DNA from: Chamaea fasciata
Taxonomy: Eukaryota > Chordata > Aves > Passeriformes > Sylviidae
Assembly (NCBI GenBank): GCA_029207755.1
Contig: JARCOQ010000007.1
Location: 42,179,656-42,243,655, forward strand
Length of the DNA stretch: 64,000 nt
Reading direction: 5' to 3'
Shown here: piece by piece, positions 12,401 through 26,700 of the stretch
Layout: every line of letters starts with the position of its first letter
How positions within the stretch are numbered: the stretch's first letter is position 1
Position numbers and translations under genes: made by a program
The notes under the pieces: generated by a model
Database searches by the model: none
What the model was told of the DNA's origin: nothing
What the model saw: only the letters and a program-made list of their open reading frames with translations

Positions 12401-15400
12401 CAGTCCTTGGCTTGGAAAAGTAATGATTAAGTTATCAGGTACTTACACACTCATTAAAAACAATAACTGAGTATCCCTGGGTTAGGCTTTCCAAACCAGC
12501 AAGGAACAGTAAGCACTAGGTTGGGATAGGTATTGAATTAGAGTTTTGTTTTCCGCTGTTACTTTAAAAATCTGGGGTTTTTTTCTTTAATCCTATGCAG
12601 AATTTCTACTAACAGGAAAAAATAATGAGTTTTGAGAGGCTGTGTAGTTATTGCCTATCCACCATTAGTTAAAGTCCTCAGAGGACCAAACATGAAATTG
12701 ATTCTGGGAAGGCTTGCTCATGTCTTTACTGCAAGCTTCCCTCTAAAAGAGAGGGAAAGATGTGATTCCACCCCAAGTGCAAGCATGATGCTTATCACCT
12801 GTGGGACTGGAGTTTTCAGAGCACCTGTAATATCAGTCGTTTGGTAAGATGAAGACTGAGGATATGACTACTCAGGACTGTTAATGTACCAAAGAATATT
12901 TTGTATGAGGAAGCACTGTGAAAACTAAGGCCAAATCCCTCCTCATTAATTTACACTCTGTTTCTCTAAACCTTCTGAGGTTTCATTTAGTTATTGGCTA
13001 CTTAATTTCACATCCTGATACTGGGGTCTCATACTTTCTGTGCTCCATTGCTGAGAACAGACATAAAGGATCAAAGATGCTTTGGAGAGGGAGGCTATTG
13101 CAATTACGTAAAAAATAAATATTGAAGAACAAATGTCAAAAAGGTCAAATGCTCCTCCTTGTATCCAACCAATTACAGCCTTCTCAGATCAATATTTTCT
13201 GCAACCTGTGAGGTGTAGATGTGTTCTCAACTGGCAGACATTCAGCTGAAGAGAGAATTGTGGTGTCTTGAGCAGCCTGCCCTGTCCATAAGACAAATAC
13301 ATGATAATAACTGTGATTATTTATGAACTTGCACGCATGAGAGCCAGAACAACTGCTTTGCTTATTTAGCAAAGCTCTAGAATCTCACCTTGAACTTTAT
13401 CTGTAGAGATGCTGAGCTGTTGAGTGCTTTCATTTGCAGCCGCAAATTACAATCCCAGAAAGGATTGTAGAAATCCACACTCCATGAAATTTATTAATAC
13501 TTCAGATGGTACCTGTCAGAAATTGTCCCTGGATTGCCTAGAGACCCCTGGGTTCTGTTGACTGTGTCCCACTTTACCTCTAAATTTTTGTAGGAAGAAG
13601 GGAATATTAAGCCAATACACTGCAAAGCAATATTCTGACACAGTTCTTCTTTCTTTAAATGTGTAGATCCCTAATTCATGAGACTGCATAATTATATATT
13701 TGCTTATGAATAATACACTGTGTGGGTTTCTGTTCCCAGTTCCCCACCTCCTTTTTCATTCTTGTTTGGATGCATACTGTAATTGAGCTGCCTCCCAGAG
13801 GGGCATCACAACACCCTACAACCAACTGTGAGAAATCCTTGTGTCTTGCAAACACCCTATTTCTCTCCCACACCCTGGCTCAGAGAATTTAAAGAGCCCT
13901 CATTAATTAACACTGAACCTTGCAGGGTATGCGTGAATCACAGCAGCTGTGGTTAGGGACTGAAATTTAATTAGAAGCACATATTAGGAAGGTGATTTTT
14001 TGAAGTTTCGAACTGCAAGAGGTAGAAAGTTTAGCTTGTAAGTATGTTGCTGTTTATGAGTGGGGGAGTATGCATTTATGTGTGTGATGGTGCCAGTTTT
14101 CAAAGACAAAAAGATAAAGCTAGCAAAAGTTCTTGCCTTTTCAAAGACACTTCAAGGAAGGTTTTGCCAAAATGATTCATGAGGTTTACTATTGCTGTTT
14201 AGAAATTGATGCTGACTGCATCAAAATCTAATGAGAATGCAGTACATGAAAAACTAGGATTCTAAAAAATAAACACAGGAAAGTATTTCAGTAATATTGC
14301 TATACAATGTTATTATCTTTCTGTCCCAGTGCTTTGATTAAGACAAGCTGGGCAACTTCTGCACTGCCTGTTTATGGAGATGTCAGACAATACATTTAAA
14401 GACTTGCTGGCTAGGAGAAAACGAGGCTATGACATATTCAATGAAAACACCCATGTCTTGACCACCTTTCTCGTATTCAGAGGGCTTTCATTTCATTGGG
14501 GTCTTTATAACTCTAACATACTAAGAGTATGTAACTTCTTTCAGGTGTTATGATTTTTTTTAAACCTAGATACTTCTAGATGGATACAAAACAAAACAGT
14601 AGAGGCAAATATATGTATTGAAAATAATTACTTGAAAACATTCTTGGGCCACTTGAGGTCAATAAGCATGGCAATGTGATAGCAAAGGATGTCAGATGTA
14701 GGTGTATTTTGAGATAATGCATCTTCCTTAAAAACAGTGGACCAAAAGACCTGCTAAATTTTCACATTTCTTTTGGTATAGTCAGAGGATGATAACAATG
14801 AAAAAGAGCTATGGATAGAAAAGTAATTCAAGATTGTTCAAAGCAATGTCCTACTGATGTTCTCTGTTTCTGTGTATTTCTGTTCCATAGCACACTGAAG
14901 TGTAAGTGCAGCTGTAGACAGGGCATACCTGCCTGTGATCTCAATAGCTTTCAAAACTAAAGGGAGTTTATATTGCTTTGTGCTTACATATGCAATTCCT
15001 AAAGCAAAATCAAGAACATTGCTAGGAAGTCAAGAACATTGGGAAAAATGTACTGGCCTTTCATATGGGTCAGATGATGTTAAATAATTAAGTTCTGCAT
15101 TGCTTGAGTAAACATTTCCTGGTTTAAAGTGATGTTTGATATTGCTATAAGCTACTAAGGATATGTAACATTCCCTCCCATTTCAGGAGTGATGCAATTC
15201 ATCTGTACAGATAGATCAATGAGTCATGCTTGCATACAGTGAGCATGGTATTTGCAATTCATGGTGTGAGGTTCTGGTACTCACTGTCTCACATACAGGA
15301 TTAACTCCCACTCACAGTGGTAACTTTTACATTTTCTGGAACCATTCAAGGGGATGGATGATTTAACATTAATATTAACAGTTTCTATAAAAGTGGGTTG

Positions 15401-17822
15401 AATTTTTATTTGACAGCAACCTCCAAAATTTGGTAATTTGGTATCAGTTAGATGTCATCTCCATACTTTTAGTATGTTCTCATTTCTCACAGTTGCTCTT
15501 GTTGGGAAGATAAAGGGAGAAGTTTTATCTATTTCAAAACTTACAAAATTTACACTTGGTTAAAGCCGTGGAGAATTTAATCTATGCTAAAACCAAGTGC
15601 TATAATAAAAGTGCAGAATGACCACATATCTTGTTGGAACTATCATTTCTGCTTTGCCAAAGTCAAATCACAGGGCTTGTTGCTTGAAATAAAAGAGTTT
15701 TACAAAGGAACAGGCACATTCTCAGGAAGTATCACTATTAAAATTTGTCTTGTCTATCCTCTGATATGTAGTGATCCTGATTCTGTGAATAGATTTGGTA
15801 TAATGAGCTGTCTATGCAACAACAAGCTTTGAACAAGCTTTCTGAAGACTGGTGGAGTAAGCATTACTGTCAGCCACATTAGCACTGTGTTCACCTATGT
15901 TTTTCCCATCACTACTGGAGTTTTTTGCATGAACCTGATTGTGAAATGCTGTCTTTGACTTTTCTGTGGCAGGTCTTGAATAATAAAAACAAACATGCAC
16001 ACACAGAACGAAAACAAACTCAACAAGTACATGTGAGTTTCTTGTTAATTTCCCCTATAAATCCTGGATGTTGTATTTGGTTTTGTAATCTTTTTAATTC
16101 AACAAGCCACGGTAAGTGCGAAGGGAGCTAAAGACCATTTTTAAGGCTGTAGGCTAAAATATTGTCTTACAGTCAGAGCTGACACAGAAATAGGGCTTCA
16201 AAATACTGTTGAGTGGAACCATTATTGAAGAGGATCCATTTTAGGCAGATGGTAGAGCTGACGTTCCAACTTGCTTATAGTCTTTAAATATCTCTGTGTG
16301 CTTTTCACAGCAGAAAGTGTGCAAGCCTTGCTTCCTTGGCCCAGTTCAAATGGGGCTGTAATCACTTGGCACCTAAAATTTAAACCTGTACTTTCCCATT
16401 ATGGCATTCCTCTCAAGCTAATAGTTTTTTGAGTGGACTGACTTCCCACTGGAGGATTAGTTCCCAGACCCAAATTGCTTTATTGCAAATTTCATTTGTG
16501 CCTTTATTTAGCTGCTAACCATTGTGCCATGTCCTGGTTTCAAAGTGTGTCAGAATGCTTTGTGATGGTCTTAGAGCTGTGACTGTGTAGAAATAGAATT
16601 TTTATTAAACAGTGATAATAATAGTGACTCTACTGTAATATATCTTTTACTGGAACATCAATGTGTTGTTCTATAACTGTTTTCTTCAAAGAACTTAGGT
16701 AGAGAACAAAAATAGGTAGGAGAAAACTTCCTACCATCTCTGTTGATTGGTGATTTAATCCATTTCTTTTCTTTTACTTCCCTCCTTCTGAGACTTGGTC
16801 TCTGTCTCTTGTTTCCTTGTCTCCTCTATCAGTGTATTTTCTCTGTCTGATCTACTGCTAAACAAGTCCTGTTTGAAGACCAAGCACTATCTGTCCTGCA
16901 TACCATTGTGTTGCTCATTTGTATCATGTATCCTTTATGCTATGAAAGCTGTCCTGTCACTGAGTGTGGCAAGGCCACTTTCTTGATGGTTTCTTCTTGC
17001 TCTGTCATAGGATAAATTATTACTGCTGGCAGTATCAGTATTAATACTGTAGTTTTTGTTTATTACCATATTTTGAGAGACCTGCAGAAAGACAGTCGAA
17101 AGCTCCAGAGAAACTTGGTATTAGCTATGCCTCACAGTTTGAATCCTGACTCTTCTTTCTTTTCTGTGTTTTGTCTCTATTTATTTGGTATGTGAGATAT
17201 TATTATATGATTATGGAGAATGAGACAGGAAAGTCCTTTTTTATCAAGCAGTGCATTCCTGTGTTCAAACTTCATTGTCTGTAAAGTACATCCAGGAACA
17301 AAGGGGTTTTTTAAGATGAGATTTAGGCTCCTTTATGGATTATACACTAGATGAGAGGGAGGGTGTATAAAGAACCTATTGTGGGGAAAAAAAAAGAAAA
17401 AGTGCTGTTGGTGTCTGTCCTCTTTTGTTTCCTGCTTTGTATCCCTTCTGAAAACCATTACTAGTGAGGTGTTCTACTTTCCTCCATCTGTGTGGGTGGG
17501 GATATTGGATGTCTGTTTCTATCCCAGTGCTAATAGCTTTTTACTTCTCCACCCAAGTGGCTATCCAGACCAGTGTGTGCATTTGACAGGAGATGCCATT
17601 TGGCAAGTACTGCCATCCTCCCTTAGTCCATTTCTGTTTTGTAGCATTTCAAAAAGGCCAGTTGTACAGCACTGGCAAACACAATGGCAGTCTGGCTCTC
17701 CATTTTAGGACATGCCTGCATGCTTTGCCAGAAAGGCAAACAAATCCCACAGGCCTTCTACCTACACAGACACAGTTATTCAGAAAACAGTGACTGGCAC
17801 AGGCAACAGGAAAAAAAATCCT

Positions 17823-17870
17823 CCCCCCCCCCCCAAAAAAAAAAAAAAAAAAAAAAAAGAAAAAAAAGAG
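17823..17870 (+). repeat. C12-A24 homopolymer junction
   Basis: Twelve C (17823-17834) are followed by 24 A (17835-17858), one G and eight more A. All long open frames across this point are low-complexity artefacts (Pro or Lys runs). On the other strand it reads T-rich then G12, the same arrangement as at 36122. Confidence 0.95.
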
Positions 17871-20599
17871 GAAAGGCTGGACACACCCTGGACCCCTACA
17901 TGTTCTCAGGTTGATACAATAAGAGATGGCAGGTGTTAACCCACAAGATTCACCAGAGAATTTGGGGCACGCTTGCTTTTCAAGTGTCCTTCCAGCTATT
18001 GATTGTGACACTAAATGTACCTTCTTCAGACTTCTAGACTTCAGGTGACACAGTGAAACCCAGGATAAGTTACACATATCTGCAAGGATTAGCTCAAGTC
18101 CTAGGTAGTGATTTTAAAATTCTATTTTTTTGAGAGCTTTGTATTTTGAGAGTACAAGACTCATAGCCTCTCAAAGCCTGTTGCACTTGCGTCTTTCATT
18201 CTTAGATACCACTAGGTGCCTGTAAGAGACAAGGACCTTCCCCAGACTGACCATGTTCATCTCTTATTCAATACTTGTACTTTTGCACTTTTAGTATTTA
18301 AGAAGACAGTTGAAATACATGTTGGGCCATACATTTCTTCTTCAGGCCGAGGTATTTGTAATAGCACCAAAAATTGACCAATGTATCTTTGGGGCAGTGA
18401 TGTTAGAGAAAAGAGATGAGAAGCTGTTTTCCCAGCATGAGAGTTTCTAGGATGAGATGGAGGTAATAGTTGCTCTTAGACAATATCAAATCCTGTGGTT
18501 TGCAAAGTGAGTGGGATATAAAAGAGATGGTAGTTCACTGCTCAGGGAATAGACTAGGAGAAGTGAACAGCAGGTAACCATGCTGCTAGCAGAGAAAGTG
18601 AGAACACTCTTTGGATTACTCATGCCATTGTGGGATGAAGAGTAAAGAAACAGCTGGTAAGCTGTCAGGTTGATCTCACAGAAATGTGAAATGTCTTCTC
18701 CTGGTACTTTAATACTGAGTTATTTAGATGAAGGTATGGAGGCAGGGGAAGAGAAGACAGGGTGGTTGCACCTGCTATTAGACTTTTTATTTCTCTTTTC
18801 AATTAGCTATATGTAAAAGCGTCCATTTCCTTCTTACCCACTCTGTCAAACTCATCCACAGCCATACTGTCTTTCAATCCTGGTTTTTCATATAATATTT
18901 TGACCAGATTGATCAGGATGTTTTTAGTTTAAGCTGTATAAATGGTTAGATTGGTACATTCTGCAGACATGACTGTAGATCAGTAGAGGACAACCAAACA
19001 TACAATCGTTCCAAACAGGTCTGGGTTATGTATGGAGAGAACAGACATAGAGATTTAGATTAGGGATACTTATATGGCTTATTTATCCTCTCCTCTTGAA
19101 TGCATTAATAAGAACCTGAAGACATCTACTGCTGTGAAGAAAGGGTGTTTCTTATTTGATTTATTCTTTCCTTCTTTCCTTTTTATTTGTTCTTTCTGAT
19201 CTCAGAATTTTAAATCTTCTCATAGTGCGCAGGACTGAGAGGCCTAAGTGTGGCTCAGTGATTTCATGTTAGTAATTCTTCCTTTTTGCACACTGAGATA
19301 ATCTTGCTTGTGACACATTGACCTTATTTTTATCCCAGCAGGGACAGATAGAAATGTAATGATCCTGCTCTGGTAAGGAATAAATTTTTAAACTCATGAG
19401 ACTTGCACAAGTACAACTGCTTGGAACAAGCAGGAAGGAAAAAACCGGAGCCCCTTTGCATTTCTCTCTTCTACCTTAGTTCTTACCAGGCCCATGTCTA
19501 CTTAAACTAGATTACATCCCAAGGTGAGTTTGCTGCCCTGTCTATGTGGTTTGGTTTTTAGTCTAATTATGTCAGTAGGGAACTCTCAGGGTTTGGAGAG
19601 GAGTAATTTTTTTGTAGCTTACATTCTTTAAATACTTTTTATGTTTCTCACATTTTACATATTTAACCCATGGATATGCTGCCAAATCTTTGTAAGTTTT
19701 TTTTCCTCCTATGTGTTCCACCACTTTGTCAGATCATATTCTCTGCTTTGCAAGTTTTTACAAAACAATGCAACATGAATTCTGCCTCCGCTGTTTGCAT
19801 CACCCACAAAGCCAAGCAGGCTGTTCTTTTGCCTTGCCTGGGATAGGGTCCCCTAAGAAATAAACACACTTGGCTTGTGCTTTAAGCATCTTTCCATCAC
19901 TGATGCAAGGCTGTGCATGGCTTTGGTTCATTTGACATGAATCATCCATCCATCAGAGATGTGTCACAATCTGGAAAATTCAAGACTCCAGTCTGAGCAA
20001 TGACTCCTTTGTAATCAAAAGAAAAAATAAAAGGAGGTTGAATATGTGCCTCGCCTATGTACATCTTGACAAAGTGCTATCAAGGGCAAAACTGGGTTGC
20101 ATTGCAATGCCATAGGTGTGAATATTATTTTTGGACCAGTGGTTCACCTAATCAACATCCGTCTGGACATGTTGTAGGATCCAGGGTTAACGATGCTACA
20201 GTGGCCTCCTCATGTGCTGACATATATGTGGAAATATTTTTCAAAATCTGTCTCCTTAAGGGATATCACTTTTTTTGTCCCAGATTAACTAGTGCTCTGT
20301 TGCTGTTTGGTTTCTGACAAATTTTAATGTCAAAACTTAGCTGTATCAGAAATACGGAACAACTGAGCAGAGATTTCAGAAGGAAACAAAAAAAAAAAAG
20401 GCAGCTATTCACAATAAATTCCCAAGTATTTGAAGTTTTCTGCCTGAGTGGTTTTGCTGTGTCCCCCATTTAGGATCTTCATCCCATGTTGTATCTCATG
20501 TTTAGACTTTGACAGGTTGAGATGCACACACAGGGGCCTTTTTTCTTGGTGCTTCCAGTTAATTTGGAACTTGGCAGTACTATGCAGTTATTAGTTATT

Positions 20600-20790
20600 T
20601 TCAGCATGCATTTCTTTGCATCTGTCAACAGTAAATTTAATTTACCATTGCGTAGACCATTTTCATAGATCTTCTACTAAGAAACAACTTAAATAATTTT
20701 GTGCCAGCTGCAGATTTGTTTCTTTGTTATTTACATTCTTTTCCACAGCACTGACAACTATGTGAGGTAGGGCTGCTTATGTAGAGTGCC
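20600..20790 (-). mobile_element. Decayed ancient CR1/L3-type LINE fragment, antisense
   Basis: The + strand text TTTGCATCTGTCAACAGTAA, AATAATTTTGTGCCAGCTGC, AGATTTGTTTCTTTGTTATT and ACATTCTTTTCCACAGCACT follows, with many changes, the antisense reading of the conserved reverse-transcriptase block of ancient reptile/mammal CR1/L3 elements (TTTAGTATCATCTGCAAATT, TTGTTTACNCCCTTTTCCAG). Identity is low and the edges are uncertain; flanking sequence to about 20460 and 20960 might belong to it. Confidence 0.45.
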
Positions 20791-23700
20791 TGCATTGGTT
20801 TTTTTTATCACACTGAAAAAACCCCACAGTTTTGATCCTAATTTCTTTTTGCTGTGTTTTTATAATTTTTAATCCTTTACAGTGCTTTTTCTTCTGTTAT
20901 GATGTTTGTAGGGTTTTTTGGTTAAGTCCTCTTTTAAAAGACCTTTTGAAATTCTGTCTGACATCTGTTTTCTTTTATCTGGTGTTTCATTACATCTTTT
21001 TACATCTAAAGAGTCCCAGTACATTTGATTGCTTATAGAAAGAATATTGGATTTATATTGTTATATTTTAATAACTTGTGACATTTATTTCTGTTACAGT
21101 GCCTACCAATGAAGTAGGGTTTGCAGGTGCCTCGTTGTTACAAGCATCATAAATACTAAAAAACAAGCAAATAAAAAACAACAATAAACCCTGCCAAAAA
21201 CAACAATCAAAACAAAACAACCAAACAAAAATGCAACAAAAACCAAACCAAACCAAAACAAAAAACCTACAAAAACCCAAAGATGTCTGTGTTACCTTCC
21301 AGTACTGTAGTGGCTGTACTCCATAGGATAGTGTATAAATAGTTACATAATTTTGCTAGCAAATCAACTTTACTTGTAACTATTAAGTAAACGTTTGAAA
21401 GATCACCACAGTTTGTATTGTATTCTGAGAATAATGTATGTTAACTATTTATGTGTCTTTCAGTAGGTACTGCAGCTCTTCACAACTATTTACAAAGTAA
21501 GCTGCACAACACTGTCATTAAATGGTAGCATAGCATTAGTGTTGTGGTATGAATAAGGAAAATCCAGACCTGATGTCATCCCTTTTCCACCTTTTTTGCT
21601 CCAGTGCAGTACCTTTGTGTAAAGTTGAGGCTGAAGATAAAGTTTCTCTTCAAGTTACCATTTTCAGAATCAAATCTTAGTGGAAATCCTTGTGATTAGG
21701 TTATGGCTCTAGACGTTTAAAATCATCTGGAGAGTCATTAAGAGCTAAGTTGATTGCATTCAGAGAGCAGGGCGTGTGCATGCCCCTCATCAGCAGTGAC
21801 AGTGGGAGACTTGAGTGGCTTCTCAAAAAATGAATTAGGGCTCTTCTGACAGTGCTCTGAAGCCCTCAAGGCTAAACCAAATCTTTCTTTCCACTTCTTG
21901 TGATGTACAAATCCTTGCAATTTTCAAAGATATAAGGTCTCTTTTTATTTTTTTTTGATGGTGATACAGGAGAGAAATAAATGGCAAGTGAATTAAGGGA
22001 TGATGCAGTACAAAATATTTACTAAATACTGAGGGGAAAATAAATGAGACCTTGAAATTGTAGACCATGATGTGGAATAATTTATGCTCAGAATTTCACT
22101 CAGCACTTGACTAATATTGATTTGTAGAGCAGTGGTCCCACTACTGATTAGGAGAGGGGTCTGGATATACCTGTTCCATCAACAGAAGGAAAAAGAAAAT
22201 CGACAAAATATTCTGAATTCTTTCATCAAATTTCATGTAAATGGGAGGTGAAACATCAGTAGTGACAAATATTGTTTCTTTATGGCCACTGAAGCTGTTT
22301 GACCCCTAAAAGTTTGTTTGTCTAGGAGACTGAGTGAACCATGGCATCCATCTGGGTTTTAAACACATAGTGGACATAAAGCAGGAAGAGATTTTAGAGA
22401 GAATTTCTTGTCAGACCACAGCTACCACAAGCACCTGTAAAGTATCAAGGACGCTGGAGGTGAAGATGCAAAATTGAGAATAAATTTTATGTCCAAGATA
22501 CTTTTGCTTAACTTTAAAGATGAGAAGAAGCAGAAGTTCCAGAACTCTGGCAAAAAGGTCTGACTGGGCAGATCAGACTGGGCAGGAGTCCTACTTTTTC
22601 TATTATTATTTTCCATCCTTTCCAGTCGTAAAGGTCTTGTTTGTAAGACCTACTATGTTTATCACTGGTAGCAGCAATAAATGGATAAAGACAGGCAGAA
22701 TAATGACTGATTTCTGAAATGGCTCATTTTGTTAACTAAATTACAGGTTGTGCTGTGGACAGAGACAGCTGGCAGGCAGTGTTGCCCAAGCACCAACCCT
22801 CAAAGAAAGTGAAATATGTACTTGCCTGTCATTAGTGTGCACATTTTCATTATCACCATTGCCATCATGACAAATGTGTCCCCTGAGAGCAGCTGCAGAC
22901 AGGAGGAGTGGACTGTGAAGAGAAACAAGCTATCCTGCTATCAGGACCTGTTCAACGTGCAAACAAATCTGTAAATATCTCAGTAAGAGGCCAGACAGTA
23001 CTTGGGTGAGGTCTGCATTTGTCTAGCCTTCTCCCATTCTGGCATCTCTGAGCAGTCTGTACCCACTTAATAAAAATGTTCTCATTTCATTTGGAAAAGA
23101 AAGAAAGAGGGAGGAAATTGCTATTATGCTTCCTGCAAGTTACACAACAAGTCCCTTCCAACATAAGGGGTAGGATTAAGATCTTCTGACATGAAGCTCT
23201 CCAACTGATTTATTAAATCATGACTTTCCTCAGAAAAACAAATGGCTTGCTGTTTTCCAGTCACTGGACTAAATGCTCTGCCAGCTGTCATTCTTTACCT
23301 GGTCAAGCAGTGATATGCTACTGGCATTTTCAGAATGGATCCAATGCAAATCTTCCCTTACTCTGTAATAAATCCTGTGAGCAAAAATAATGTGATAATT
23401 TCAAAAAGAGAGCATGAGGAAAGCTTTTTACTTGTCTTAACAGTTAACTCTTTTCTCTTGTAATTATGAAGGTAAAGGAGCTTTTTTTTTGTCATATATT
23501 AGATAAGATGAATGGACCTAATTTTGAAAAATCAGATTAAATGTTTACTGCCTGTGGAAACAGGACCCAAATCATCCATGACAAAAACTTTAAAGAGCTC
23601 CTATATTCAGATTGATAATTTTGAACATAGAAGAATTATCAATGTGTTCCAGATGGGCATTTCTTGGCCAGTAACTTTTGCCAAGCAAAACCAGCACAAG

Positions 23701-26700
23701 GAGAGGAAGAAGCTCCTGGTTTGGGGTCTTGCAAAAGTTTTCCTCTAAGCACTATCAGTTCATTTTCTATTCTGGAGTACAAGAGTCTTTATTCTTGGTT
23801 TCTTGAAAAGAAAATTGCGTCCTTAGAAATTTTTGTTATCTCTATGAATGTTAACTCCTAATGCAATGGTCTCAAAAATACTTTATAGCAAATGTATGCC
23901 TAGGCTATGAACTATGTTGACTTAAAAAAGAAAAGAAATGGATAACATTGTTCCGTTAGTTATATGTTAATCAGAAAAGACAAATCAAAGTGCTTGACTT
24001 AACTTTTCAGTTTCATTCATTATTTTGTGAATCTCATACTTTCACATTTTTAGCTTTCCTAGTTTGATGTACTTCGAGTTTTTTGAGACTTTCCTATTAT
24101 AAAAGTCTCTGTATAACACAACTAATTTTAATTTCTAATTCAAATCTGAGTAATCCTAGTGAAACTGTAGGATTATGTTACATGATAACACTGTTGTATT
24201 ATGTTGCAATCTGGTTAAACTTTGGTAGCCAAAGTAGGTCATTTGCTGCCTAAGTTATTGCTGGCATACGTAAGTTTTCCCTTTAGCATGCTGGAAGGAT
24301 ACCCAGTGTTAATACTTCAGCAACTAACAGGAAAGGAGCTTGCAGAACTGCCCTTCTGCTGCTGGGAGAAAAGGTTTACCTGTGTCTGTGCAGAAGCTGA
24401 AGTGTGCTATGGGGACAGCAGCCAGCATGGCTGGACCTGTGCAGAGCTGTGGGGGCTCAGCCATCCTGAGGTTGGGGCTCCTGCACACACAGCCCTGAAA
24501 CTGGTGGCTCTGGACCTATGGGCATTGTGACAGTTCAGGCTAGCTGAAAGAGCCCTTCTGTCATGCTACTCTGCTAATCTGTTTCTTTGCCTTGGTTTCC
24601 ATTTACCAGTAAAATTAATGAAGTGAATACCGATACCCATCTTCAGAGCTTAGCTATTACCTTAATTAAAAAGAAAATATTTAATGTGACATTGTTAAGG
24701 TCAGCATGCTCAAATGTAACCAACTGTAACTTTGAAATACTATTTAAAACATCTTTAATTCAGCATTTAAGAAAGTTGCTGATTTAACAATCCAGGAAAC
24801 TCAGCTCTGATCACAAGCCCTATACCTTTAGTAACATGAGTCATTGCATCTGTTCTCTTTTTCAGCTATCTCAGACATCCAGTAGAGACACTGATCTGTG
24901 CTAGCAGTAGTATTTTGGTACATAGTGTTGATGCCTTTGTGGGTCTGCTTCCTCCTTAATTTCACCCATTTTTTCCTTTTCATAGTTTTATGAGAGGCTC
25001 TTCAGGAAGGAGCAATTCAGATCGTTGTTCCAACCCTGGTATACAAGACAAAAAGCACTATTACTTGTAAGCGACACACATAAATGTAACTGCAGACTGT
25101 TTTCAAAATTGCTTGTCACAGCAAGAAAAGTACACATAAACCCATAGTCAAAAGAGGGAAATGTTCTGAGACGTTAGTGGTCAAGACCTGGTATTGTGGC
25201 TTACATCGTTTCTGGAAAGCGACTGATCTGGATATAGTAGGGCTGTTTGAATTGGACAGAAAATAGTTCATCTTCTTGACAATGAAGAGTGGAAATCTTT
25301 GATTTGTGTTCAGCTAGCAAATGTGGCGAGGTTAAGTGCAGGTTCCATTGGTGTGTCAATGCAATGATAGAAAAGTGGCTTTTGCAAATAAACCGCAGGC
25401 AAATCTCAGAAAATAATGCAGTATACCCAATCCTCCACTGCTAACAGGGCTAAGAAGACTCAGAGGATCAATTTAAAGAAACAGTTTTCAAGCCAAATGT
25501 ATTTCTAGATAAACAAAACTGAAATCTTAAGGAATGCTGCCAGGATTAAACAATGCCCTTAATTTCTAGTTAGCAATTGATCTCAATCCACACAGGTAAT
25601 AAAAGAAGATGCCAAATCTTCTGTAGCTGTTTGATAGTCTCCAGCAAATGAGTTGAGAGTCTTAGCCCAGCTGACAGTGGTTGGAAAAATTGCAAATCCC
25701 CAAAAAAGTCAGGTTTTAGCATGCATCCAGAATACTTTAGAACTCCTTACTGTCCATCTGTCCTGAGAAGAGAAAGTGTTGTAGGGTTTGAATCTCACTC
25801 CTTTTCCTGGAGTCCTCTCAGAAAATGCACTGGTTAGTGAAGATGCCACATAGGGAGTTTTCATTGCTCTTTGTTGCATGTAGTTAGATAAAGAGAGAGA
25901 GACTAATTAAGTATTGTATCTTGCTTGCCTATAAAGTTATCCAGAAAAATGGGGAGACACTTGGCACAGCTACTTCTCTACTGCTTTGATCAAAATTGAG
26001 ACATAGCTGCTGGGGTTTTTTGTTTCCCTCACCTTTTTTTTCCCCCCTTTTCTTTCTTAAATGCGGCTCTTGCTATTAACCTTTTTCACAAAAACAATAA
26101 AGCCTCTTTCATGCTTCCTTCCCATTTCAGATCATTCTGTTGGAAAAGTGTTGGCTAGAAAAGATGGCAAAGCTTTCATGTTCTTTTTTCTTCTTGAAAC
26201 CACCTACGTGGTTTCACAGAGAAAGAAGGAAATACAGCTCTGAAGGCTGGGGGAAGTGCAGGTCTCCAATGCCACCCTGAAGGCTGTAGAGTTGTTAATC
26301 ACTGACTGTGATACTGAACCCACCACTTTGGGGTTGCATCTCTCTTTAATGTACAACATTGAGAACAAAATCACCCCCAAACAATCCGAGATCTAGTCAC
26401 CTGAAATAAGAAAGTGAATCATGATAAAAAAGTGAATTGAAAGTTGCATTTTAAAAAGCACCAAACCAATGTAAGTTTCAAATAACTTTGCATGAAGAAA
26501 TCATATTTAACAAACTTTCCCTTGCCACCACGTAGCACAGGCTTCAATGTCAAGTAGAGTCATTAAAAGAACCGCAGTGTTATCTCCCTTGGTAGCAATT
26601 CTTCTTATTGTTCCCTTGAGATAACGCTTCCCAAAGTTTGGCAGGGACCTTAAGGAAGCCAAACTTCTTTAGCAAGAGCAACTGCACTGGATGAATATAG

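Larger units (their letters stand above)
7321..20599. other. Intronic sequence without recognised genes
   Basis: This is largely unique intron. Besides the microsatellite at 9.4 kb and the C/A junction at 17.8 kb nothing could be classified. A moderately GC-richer patch at about 8040-8340 resembles neither CR1 nor the LTR. Frames of 60-142 codons in this stretch are low-complexity or featureless. Confidence 0.55.

Noticed and set aside
17649..18077. Minus-strand 142-codon open frame.
   Set aside because: It runs through the C12A24 junction, giving Phe and Gly runs, and has no recognisable domain.
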